A stretch of 12,014 nucleotides of DNA from Nitrosomonas sp. (lineage in GTDB: Bacteria > Pseudomonadota > Gammaproteobacteria > Burkholderiales > Nitrosomonadaceae), in NCBI GenBank assembly GCA_021774205.1, contig JAJFJI010000084.1, positions 1 to 12,014 of the forward strand, given 5' to 3'. A program made the position numbers and the translations under genes. Every line of letters starts with the position of its first letter. Position 1 is the first letter of the stretch. The notes under the pieces were generated by a model. The model was given only the letters and a program-made list of their open reading frames with translations. It was not told where the DNA came from and made no database searches. Shown piece after piece: positions 7,286 through 12,014 of the stretch.

Positions 7286-7753
7286 CTATGCAGCAGCTAA
7301 ATGCAACAGGAATAACTCGTAGCCAATCAATACAGTGTAGCCAGTTAGAATCGAATATTCGATATGCCTGACGCGTATTTTTTCTGTCAGAAGAACATTA
7401 TGATGCATGGTTAACAATATCAACGCCAGAGAGGTAAGCGCCAGTTTAAGAGCAATAAATTTGCTCACACTATCCTCAATAAGAACAGCCATAAATGGAT
7501 TGAGTTCTTCCCCACCTTTTGCCAAAATATTCAAGGTAAAAAAAGCATCCATAGAACTAAGTATCATGATGCAGATTGCACACAGCATTAAATGGCCGGC
7601 ATAGCGGTCAACATACACCGGCGCTTTAATATTTAATCTTCGCTCGCTCATGCGCCGCCCTGTTTTGATGCCTATTTGATATAAACAAAAAAACGGCATC
7701 TCTGAACGCCGGTCTTGATAGCGATTGTCCATTACAACTGCAGAACTGATCAT
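7286..7753 (-). CDS. Three-helix inner membrane protein, DUF5658-like
   Basis: 155 residues from the ATG at 7751-7753, which has GGGGGA upstream with 9-nt spacing. The frame stays open to a GTG at 7796-7798 without a ribosome binding site, and another possible start is the ATG at 7649-7651. The N-terminus is polar and Arg-rich with repeated DRRS/GRR/ERR tripeptides, then three hydrophobic helices: residues ~54-75 (LMLCAICIMILSSMDAFFTL), ~98-117 and ~131-153. The first helix carries an Asp and is followed by GGEELNP. This D...TL...GxxExNP arrangement is what I recall for the uncharacterised DUF5658 membrane family. It is predicted to lie in the inner membrane. Function unknown. Its minus-strand neighbour downstream is the DUF6447-like gene. 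Confidence 0.75.
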   Translation of the reverse strand: MISSAVVMDNRYQDRRSEMPFFCLYQIGIKTGRRMSERRLNIKAPVYVDRYAGHLMLCAICIMILSSMDAFFTLNILAKGGEELNPFMAVLIEDSVSKFIALKLALTSLALILLTMHHNVLLTEKIRVRHIEYSILTGYTVLIGYELFLLHLAAA

Positions 7754-7844
7754 AATGTTTATTCCCCCAAAGAATCTCAAGTTTAGTATTTCAAACACTG
7801 CAACACTGCTTTTTACGCTGTCAATAAAGAAATCGCAGCCTTTT

Positions 7845-7864
7845 ATAAATCATGACTGATTTAT
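7845..7864. repeat. Perfect 8-bp inverted repeat upstream of the DUF5658-like gene
   Basis: ATAAATCA (7845-7852), TGAC, TGATTTAT (7857-7864). The AT-rich dyad lies 92 bp upstream of the chosen DUF5658-like start, in its likely promoter region. It could be an operator for that gene, or chance in AT-rich DNA. Confidence 0.35.
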
Positions 7865-8033
7865 CGTTGAAATACGCAATCTTGCAACTCAATAATGCTT
7901 GTTAATTACGAAATTATTTTTATCTTTTCCTCGCAAGATTAATAGTTTAACTATATAAAATGTAAATTGCAACTAACAATAAATTGCTTTTTGCTTTCTT
8001 TGTTCCTTACTTAAAAGAAAATAAAAATTTAAG

Positions 8034-8063
8034 TTGACATTAGACCCCATAACAGGTTGTAAT
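8034..8063 (+). promoter_or_regulatory. Sigma70-type promoter of rpmH
   Basis: A perfect TTGACA -35 (8034-8039) and TGTAAT -10 (8058-8063, 5 of 6 consensus) are separated by 18 bp. The predicted start near 8070 gives a ~35-nt leader before rpmH with AGGAG at 8094-8098. It is the strongest promoter pattern in the window and suits a highly expressed ribosomal protein gene. Confidence 0.7.
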
Positions 8064-8104
8064 AAGTGGTTTTATTTACTTAATCTTGAGCTCAGGAGAG
8101 AATA

Positions 8105-8242
8105 ATGAAACGCACTTATCAGCCGTCTGTCATCCGCAGAAAACGTACTCATGGTTTTCTAGTCCGCATGAAAACTCGAAGTGGCGCAGCCATTATCCGG
8201 GCGCGTCGGGCAAAAGGCCGCACGAGACTCGGCGTAAATTAA
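8105..8242 (+). CDS. rpmH: 50S ribosomal protein L34
   Basis: 45 residues starting MKRTYQPSVIRRKRTHGF and ending AKGRTRLGVN. This is the highly basic, well-conserved L34 pattern (KRTxQPSxxxRxRxHGFxxRM ... RRAKGRxRL). L34 is one of the smallest large-subunit ribosomal proteins and packs into 23S rRNA. The usual length is 44-46 residues, so it is complete. The start has a strong AGGAG with 6-nt spacing, and a near-consensus promoter precedes it. It heads the conserved rpmH-rnpA-yidD-yidC-mnmE cluster. Confidence 0.98.
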   Translation: MKRTYQPSVIRRKRTHGFLVRMKTRSGAAIIRARRAKGRTRLGVN

Positions 8243-8254
8243 GGTAATTAGGGA

Positions 8255-8301
8255 TATTGACTTTTAGATTGTCAAAACAATTTTAAGTCAATAAAGTTTT
8301 T
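8255..8301 (+). terminator. Terminator/attenuator-like hairpin between rpmH and rnpA
   Basis: TATTGACTT (8255-8263) pairs perfectly with AAGTCAATA (8285-8293). Inside, ATTGT (8268-8272) pairs with ACAAT (8277-8281) around a CAAA loop. A T-run (8297-8301) follows 3 nt later. The arrangement resembles a rho-independent terminator, though the stem is AT-rich. It begins 13 bp after the rpmH stop and may reduce read-through into rnpA, which is needed in far smaller amounts than L34. Confidence 0.45.
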
Positions 8302-8351
8302 GATAAGCGTATTTGGTATTGCTTGAAATATTAGTATTGTAGAATAGTTTT

Positions 8352-8705
8352 ATTTATTCCTTACCAAAAAGTCACCGGCTGCATAAACCAGATGAGTTTT
8401 CTGCGGTAATCCGTTTCCGATGCATTGCGACTGGTGATTTTCTCCAGATATATGCCAAACCTAATAATACTAACTATCCACGATTGGGTTTGATAGTCGC
8501 AAAAAAAATTGCACGGCGCGCGGTAGAACGTAACAGGGTAAAGCGACTATTGCGGGAGTTTTTTCGCGCAAATCAACATAGCCAGGTGGCTTTAAACATG
8601 GATTGGGTAATACGGCTAAAACGTCCTATTACTCGCGACGATACATGCCGTTTAACAGAAGAAGCAAAAATATTGATGCTTCAATTACAGCAATGTCACG
8701 AATAA
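8352..8705 (+). CDS. rnpA: Ribonuclease P protein component; start codon non-canonical or unresolved
   Basis: The protein subunit of RNase P, which helps the catalytic RNA trim the 5' leader of precursor tRNAs. Conserved RnpA features run from 8361: LPKSHRLHKPDEFSAVIRFR (the usual N-terminal RL...F..V pattern), then PRLGLIVAKKIARRAVERNRVKRLLRE with the family's RNR signature. The frame has a TAG at 8340-8342 and then no ATG, GTG or TTG before the TTG at 8484, which would delete about 40 conserved residues. Possible starts are ATT at 8352 (used for these coordinates, giving 117 residues, normal for RnpA) or CTG at 8379. Neither has a Shine-Dalgarno. TTA at 8361, where the conserved part begins, looks like a TTG start changed by one base. 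Identity is secure; the start is not. The end overlaps yidD by 13 bp. Confidence 0.8.
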   Translation: MYSLPKSHRLHKPDEFSAVIRFRCIATGDFLQIYAKPNNTNYPRLGLIVAKKIARRAVERNRVKRLLREFFRANQHSQVALNMDWVIRLKRPITRDDTCRLTEEAKILMLQLQQCHE

Positions 8706-8902
8706 TTATTTATTTTATTAAGTTTTATCAATACTGCATTAGCCCATTTCTGGCCCCTTCCTGCCGGTTCAGTCCGACGTGTTCACAGTATGCTTGCGAG
8801 GCGTTAACAAAACACGGCCTGTTACGTGGAATGAAGCTAAGTATTTGGCGTATCTTGCGCTGTAATCCCTGGAACCGTGGTGGATATGAACCTGTTCCCT
8901 AG
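8693..8902 (+). CDS. yidD: Membrane protein insertion efficiency factor YidD
   Basis: 69 residues, typical for this small family. The hydrophobic, probably membrane-associated N-terminus (MSRIIIYFIKFYQYCISPF) leads into SCRFSPTCSQYACEALTKHG, the conserved three-cysteine motif, and then CNPWNRGGYEPVP, the conserved end. YidD acts at the inner face of the membrane and helps YidC-dependent insertion of membrane proteins; its gene usually lies between rnpA and yidC, as here. The ATG at 8693 lies inside the last codons of rnpA (13-bp overlap), pointing to translational coupling. An upstream in-frame ATG at 8603 would add 30 residues that merely read through rnpA and are not family-like. Confidence 0.95.
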   Translation: MSRIIIYFIKFYQYCISPFLAPSCRFSPTCSQYACEALTKHGLLRGMKLSIWRILRCNPWNRGGYEPVP

Positions 8903-8966
8903 CAGTTGCCCAATTCCTATTTCCGGATTCGACTAGTTACACGATAAAAAACATTTCTCTGAAATT

Positions 8967-8987
8967 TTCTTTTTATGATAAAAAGAA
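8967..8987. repeat. AT-rich 9-bp inverted repeat between yidD and yidC
   Basis: TTCTTTTTA (8967-8975), TGA, TAAAAAGAA (8979-8987) form a perfect dyad in the 131-bp yidD-yidC gap, 46 bp before the yidC start. It might be an mRNA hairpin modulating yidC expression. No promoter is obvious nearby, and chance in AT-rich DNA is possible. Confidence 0.35.
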
Positions 8988-9033
8988 TGTTAATGAGCTA
9001 TTGTCAAAGAAACCAACCTGACCAAATATAACA

Positions 9034-11016
9034 ATGGAAACAAGAAAACTTATACTCATCATTATCTTTTCAACATCATTGTTGTTTCTATGGGATGCAT
9101 GGCAAAAAGATTTAAAACCTCCTGTCCCACCACAAACGACATCTGGAACTATTGCAGGGTCTGACAGCCAACGTCATGACCCACTGCCAGTACCTGGCGA
9201 TGACCTCATGGCTTCACAAGACATCGATAGCAGTGAAATCGCATCTGGCATCGAAGGAGTAGCGCCCTCAATTACGCCCCGCCTGCTTGAAGTCGGCGAG
9301 AAAATCCACGTCACCACAGACTTGGTAGTCGCTGAGATAGATACAGCTGGCGGCGATATACGGCGCATTGGATTGTTAGAACACCCTTCTAGGGAAGACA
9401 AAGATAAACCCTATGATTTATTACAGAACACGGCATCACACATCAGCGTGGCGCAAGCTGGATTAATTGGCGATAACCTGCCAAGTCACAAAACGAGGTA
9501 CTCGGTTGAATCCGATATTTATAATTATGAACTAAACGCTGGAGAAAATCGGGTTGTTGTCAGACTTTTAGCGCAGGAAGAGAATGGCGTACAAGTCGCT
9601 AAAGTGTTTACCTTTCATCGTGACAGTTATGTCATTGATGTTGAATTTGAAATAGTCAACTACAGCGAATCATTTATTCAGCCTTTTTCATACTTCCAGG
9701 TAACACGCGATGCCAACCCGCCACCAAAAGGCTCAGCTATGATGCTGCCTTCTTACCTTGGCGCAGCAGTTTATACAGAAGATGAAAAGTTTCAAAAAAT
9801 AAAATTTTCCGATATAGATAAAAACAAGGCGGAATATCCACCAGATGCTGACAATGGATGGATTGCCATGGTTGAGCATTACTTTGTCACAGCCTGGCTA
9901 CCTGAACAACAAACGCCACGCGAATACTTTGCTAAGCGTATAGCGCAAAACCTCTATACTGCAGGGGTAATCGTACCAGCTGGCTCGATTGCCCCGGGTG
10001 AAGCGGCACGTGTAGCAATGCCGCTCTACGCAGGGCCACAGGAGCAAGACATATTGTCCGCATTATCACCGGGCTTGGAATTGGTGGTGGACTATGGCTG
10101 GCTAACCGTAATTGCAAAACCTTTATTTTGGTTACTTTCTTTCTATTATTCATATGTTGGCAACTGGGGCATCGCTATTATTCTATTGACGATAACGGTC
10201 AAGCTAATTTTCTTTCCATTATCTGCCGCCGGTTATCGCTCCATGGCAAAGTTACGTGTCGTTACGCCAAAATTGCAACGGATCCGCGAACAGTACAGCA
10301 GTGACCGCCAACGAATGCACCAAGCCATGATGGAGTTCTATAAACAGGAAAAGATTAACCCTATGGGCGGCTGCTTACCGATTCTTGTTCAGATCCCTGT
10401 ATTTATTGCGCTTTTCTGGACTTTATTGGCCGCTGTCGAGTTACGCTACGCGCCATTTGCGTTATGGATTACGGACATGTCTGTTCCGGACCCCTACTAT
10501 ATTTTGCCCCTGTTTATGGGTGTTTCCATGTGGGTGCAGTCAAAACTTAGTCCAAAACCAGCGGACCCCATTCAAGCAAAAGTATTGCAGATCATGCCGG
10601 TCGCATTCAGCATTTTCTTTTTCTTCTTCCCCTCTGGATTGGTAATTTACTCACTGAGTAATAATATATTGTCTATTGCGCAACAATGGCAGATAACGCG
10701 AATGTTTGAGAAAAAAGCTGCTGAAGCAAATATAGATAAGGAGAAAATTACAAACAAAGAAAATCCTGTTAAGGATGACGACCAGCGGCTACTGCCAACG
10801 GCTGAAGGTAAAGAAGACGACACGACTGAGGCTAAAGAAGACGACACGACTGAAGCTAAAGAAGAAAACACAACTGAAGCACATGCATCTTTAAACGCAA
10901 CGAAAACCCAAGGTGATTCAGCGCCGCAAGATAAAAAAGACAATGTCACAAAGCCCACAGGCGTGCCTAAAAGCAGAGGTAAAGCCAGAGGGAGAAAGAG
11001 AGGAAAAAGAAAATAA
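9034..11016 (+). CDS. yidC: Membrane protein insertase YidC with extended C-terminal tail
   Basis: 660 residues against about 550 in most proteobacteria. YidC inserts and folds inner-membrane proteins, alone or with SecYEG. An N-terminal membrane anchor (residues ~5-22, ending LFLWDAWQKD) is followed by a low-complexity linker and a periplasmic beta-domain (~85-345). The insertase core comes next: helix 2 at ~375-396, with K390 where E. coli has the groove Arg; the cytoplasmic hairpin after PLSAAGYRSMAKLRVVTPKL; and the remaining helices at ~447-470, ~488-505 and ~518-550. From ~560 a hydrophilic tail of ~100 residues is unusual. It includes three copies of an 8-residue acidic repeat (KEDDTTEA type, 593-616) and ends in a very basic stretch, KSRGKARGRKRGKRK. 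Long basic YidC tails in some other bacteria bind ribosomes; that role here is inference. The ATG at 9034 gives the standard YidC N-terminus but has a weak ribosome binding site. Confidence 0.97.
   Translation: METRKLILIIIFSTSLLFLWDAWQKDLKPPVPPQTTSGTIAGSDSQRHDPLPVPGDDLMASQDIDSSEIASGIEGVAPSITPRLLEVGEKIHVTTDLVVAEIDTAGGDIRRIGLLEHPSREDKDKPYDLLQNTASHISVAQAGLIGDNLPSHKTRYSVESDIYNYELNAGENRVVVRLLAQEENGVQVAKVFTFHRDSYVIDVEFEIVNYSESFIQPFSYFQVTRDANPPPKGSAMMLPSYLGAAVYTEDEKFQKIKFSDIDKNKAEYPPDADNGWIAMVEHYFVTAWLPEQQTPREYFAKRIAQNLYTAGVIVPAGSIAPGEAARVAMPLYAGPQEQDILSALSPGLELVVDYGWLTVIAKPLFWLLSFYYSYVGNWGIAIILLTITVKLIFFPLSAAGYRSMAKLRVVTPKLQRIREQYSSDRQRMHQAMMEFYKQEKINPMGGCLPILVQIPVFIALFWTLLAAVELRYAPFALWITDMSVPDPYYILPLFMGVSMWVQSKLSPKPADPIQAKVLQIMPVAFSIFFFFFPSGLVIYSLSNNILSIAQQWQITRMFEKKAAEANIDKEKITNKENPVKDDDQRLLPTAEGKEDDTTEAKEDDTTEAKEENTTEAHASLNATKTQGDSAPQDKKDNVTKPTGVPKSRGKARGRKRGKRK
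10810..10881 (+). repeat. Three tandem 24-bp repeats inside yidC
   Basis: Units at 10810-10833, 10834-10857 and 10858-10881 encode KEDDTTEA, KEDDTTEA and KEENTTEA. The first two differ at one base (GAG/GAA); the third is more diverged. The in-frame, recently duplicated unit suggests copy number may vary between strains. Confidence 0.9.
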
Positions 11017-11224
11017 ACTGCGGCACCTTAGGTTTATTAATAGATTTATGACAGCTATTCAACTTGCTCATAAAATCAACCACTTCGGTGTTGCAAAATG
11101 ATCATTGACACAAGTGAGTGTACATTTTGCGCCTTGAGATGACAAATTTTATGGACAAGCTGAACAGTTACATATATTTAATCAATTTCAAATACACTGA
11201 CCTAGACTAGAAAAAACAAATTAG

Positions 11225-11295
11225 TGCCATGAAGCACATGAAGCACATGAAGATTATGAAAAATCAATTTCATAATCTTCCTGAACTTCATGGTA
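11225..11295. repeat. Compound element: 9-bp direct repeats within a long imperfect hairpin
   Basis: CATGAAGCA occurs at 11228-11236 and 11237-11245, and CATGAAG again at 11246-11252. The last copy runs into a perfect 13-bp stem, GAAGATTATGAAA (11249-11261), loop AATCAA, TTTCATAATCTTC (11268-11280). Outside this, CCATGAAG (11227-11234) pairs perfectly with CTTCATGG (11286-11293), extendable by G-T and T-A pairs. The whole could fold into a two-stage hairpin and may end the yidC transcript, although no T-run follows directly. Its build resembles small dispersed intergenic repeats. Confidence 0.8.
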
Positions 11296-11562
11296 AAAAT
11301 TTTTACTGATGCTGAATAAAAACCCAGACAGCTGCGCGGTCATAAATCAGGTAATAACTTGCTGCTTAAATGAGACCTAATGACACTTGTTTTTACGATA
11401 CACAGACTAAATTATCATTAAAAAGTTGAATGTTAAGTTATTCAGGAGATTGTGATTCATACATCGTAACGTTTTAGAAGCAATAATCAATCTTTTCAGT
11501 GCAATTTTCCTCGAAACGGACTTGCAACACTTAGGCAGTTATCCGATCAAAAATATCCATCT

Positions 11563-11584
11563 TTCTAAATTTATCAATTTAGAA
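11563..11584. repeat. Perfect 9-bp hairpin upstream of mnmE
   Basis: TTCTAAATT (11563-11571), TATC, AATTTAGAA (11576-11584), 46 bp before the mnmE ATG. It could be an operator dyad or an mRNA leader hairpin. No clear promoter is seen around it. Confidence 0.4.
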
Positions 11585-11630
11585 TCAATAGATTAATAGC
11601 CTCATTGTCTTGATGTAGACCCAACGCAGC

Positions 11631-12014
11631 ATGAAATACCAAGAAATAATAGTCGCGATTGCCACGCCACCAGGAAAAGGGGGTATCGGTGTGGTGCGCA
11701 TCTCTGGAAAAAATTTGCAAACACTTGCTAAATCAATCCTCGGATTTGTACCCAAGCAACGCTATGCACATTTCAGCAAATTTTATGATAGTGATGGAAA
11801 AATCATCGATCATGGAATTGCCTTATATTATGTATCACCCCATTCATATACGGGCGAGGATGTTCTAGAACTGCAAGGACATGGCAGTCCGGCTATATTG
11901 AATTTATTACTGTCGCGCTGCATGGCGATTGGCGCTAGACTAGCGCAGCCCGGAGAATTTACCCTTCGCGCCTTTCTCAATGGAAAATTAGATCTTATTC
12001 AAGCAGAAAGCGTG
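11631..12014 (+). CDS. mnmE: tRNA uridine-5-carboxymethylaminomethyl GTPase MnmE, N-terminal part
   Basis: The first 128 codons are present; the gene runs out of the window. With MnmG, MnmE modifies the wobble uridine (U34) of certain tRNAs using a tetrahydrofolate-derived carbon. The visible part is the N-terminal folate-binding, TrmE-like domain: IVAIATPPGKGGIGVVRISG (residues ~7-26), then SYTGEDVLELQGHGSPAIL and GEFTLRAFLNGKLDLIQAESV, all close to the family consensus. The GTPase (G) domain and the C-terminal Cys motif lie beyond the window. The ATG at 11631 gives the normal N-terminus, though its ribosome binding site is weak. It closes the rpmH-rnpA-yidD-yidC-mnmE group. Confidence 0.97.
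   Translation, partial: MKYQEIIVAIATPPGKGGIGVVRISGKNLQTLAKSILGFVPKQRYAHFSKFYDSDGKIIDHGIALYYVSPHSYTGEDVLELQGHGSPAILNLLLSRCMAIGARLAQPGEFTLRAFLNGKLDLIQAESV

Larger units (their letters stand above)
7754..8104. other. AT-rich spacer between the minus-strand pair and rpmH
   Basis: About 350 bp without a convincing gene. It holds the 5' leader of the DUF5658-like gene, a perfect 8-bp hairpin (7845-7864), a wider 8-bp inverted repeat (AATCTTGC 7878-7885 with GCAAGATT 7933-7940), a strongly AT-rich stretch (about 7940-8033) and the rpmH promoter. In many proteobacteria dnaA and the replication origin lie just here, upstream of rpmH. I see no DnaA box (TTATCCACA type) and no dnaA, so an origin is not supported. 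Confidence 0.6.
11017..11630. other. 614-bp non-coding gap between yidC and mnmE
   Basis: No convincing gene is present on either strand. Short frames here show no family pattern and no good start context. The gap holds the CATGAAGCA repeat/hairpin element (11225-11295), a palindrome GTAAAAATTTTTAC (11293-11306) and a 9-bp hairpin (11563-11584) just before mnmE. AGGAG at about 11445 precedes only a 5-codon frame. yidC and mnmE are usually close together, so this gap is long for the group. Confidence 0.6.

Noticed and set aside
7754..7798. GTG at 7796-7798 as the start of the DUF5658-like protein
   Set aside because: It has no Shine-Dalgarno and adds only a non-conserved stretch; the ATG at 7751-7753 follows GGGGGA.
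7819..7824. TTGACA on the minus strand as the DUF5658-like gene's promoter
   Set aside because: No acceptable -10 lies 16-18 bp downstream.
7754..8104. Replication origin upstream of rpmH
   Set aside because: The location is suggestive and the DNA is AT-rich, but I find no DnaA boxes and no dnaA; minus-strand membrane-protein genes occupy its usual place.
8603..8692. Longer YidD starting at 8603
   Set aside because: The extra 30 residues are an out-of-frame reading of rnpA; YidD proteins normally begin close to the hydrophobic segment at 8693.
8484..8705. A 73-residue RnpA starting at the TTG at 8484
   Set aside because: Clear RnpA-like sequence continues upstream in the same frame to 8361, so this start would remove the conserved N-terminal half-domain.
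10647..10958. A 103-residue minus-strand frame under the yidC tail
   Set aside because: Its Ser/Val-rich repeats are the complement of the acidic repeat in yidC; it has no independent coding evidence.
10913..11101. A 62-residue plus-strand frame overlapping the yidC end
   Set aside because: The first half reads the yidC tail out of frame, and the rest shows no recognisable pattern or ribosome binding site.
11105..11126. TTGACA (11105) and TACATT (11121) as an mnmE promoter
   Set aside because: The hexamers are only 10 bp apart, and the site is over 500 bp from mnmE.
1..12014. CRISPR array, tRNA, rRNA, insertion sequence or phage genes
   Set aside because: I saw no spaced repeats, cloverleaf arms, transposase motifs or phage genes.

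Overview
The window looks like chromosomal DNA of a betaproteobacterium of moderate to low GC content. A Nitrosomonas-like ammonia oxidiser is my best guess, from the style of the RnpA, YidC and MnmE proteins and from the combination of genes; no decisive marker is present. Two blocks face the same way (+ strand), separated by two small minus-strand genes.

Left block (1-6979). The tail of a GT-B glycosyltransferase and an NAD-dependent sugar epimerase/dehydratase look like the end of a surface-polysaccharide cluster. The epimerase stop codon overlaps the start of a Crp/Fnr-family regulator (TGATG). About 30 bp after the regulator lies a perfect CRP-type operator (TGTGA-N6-TCACA with AAAA/TTTT flanks, 2227-2250). 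Then comes a complete type I secretion operon: ABC transporter (2431-4215), HlyD-type adaptor (4284-5636) and TolC-type outer membrane channel (5642-6979). The transporter has no peptidase domain and no cargo gene is in view, so the substrate is probably a protein with an uncleaved C-terminal signal encoded elsewhere. The regulator has CRP-like DNA-reading residues, so it is the obvious candidate to control this operon.

Middle (7002-7753, minus strand). A 68-residue DUF6447-like protein and a three-helix DUF5658-like membrane protein run convergent to the secretion operon. An AT-rich spacer of about 350 bp follows, ending in a good sigma70-type promoter.

Right block (8105-12014). This is the conserved rpmH-rnpA-yidD-yidC-mnmE group: ribosomal protein L34, RNase P protein, the YidD insertion helper, the YidC insertase and the tRNA-modifying GTPase MnmE (cut by the window end). 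Three points stand out. rnpA has no ATG, GTG or TTG that would give a full-length protein. A terminator-like hairpin lies between rpmH and rnpA. YidC has an unusually long C-terminal tail, with a threefold acidic repeat and a very basic end. The 614-bp gap before mnmE is unusual for this group and carries a compound repeat/inverted-repeat element.

The observations I rate highest are the CRP site paired with its nearby regulator, the missing rnpA start, and the YidC tail. I saw no tRNA, rRNA, CRISPR array, insertion sequence or phage gene.
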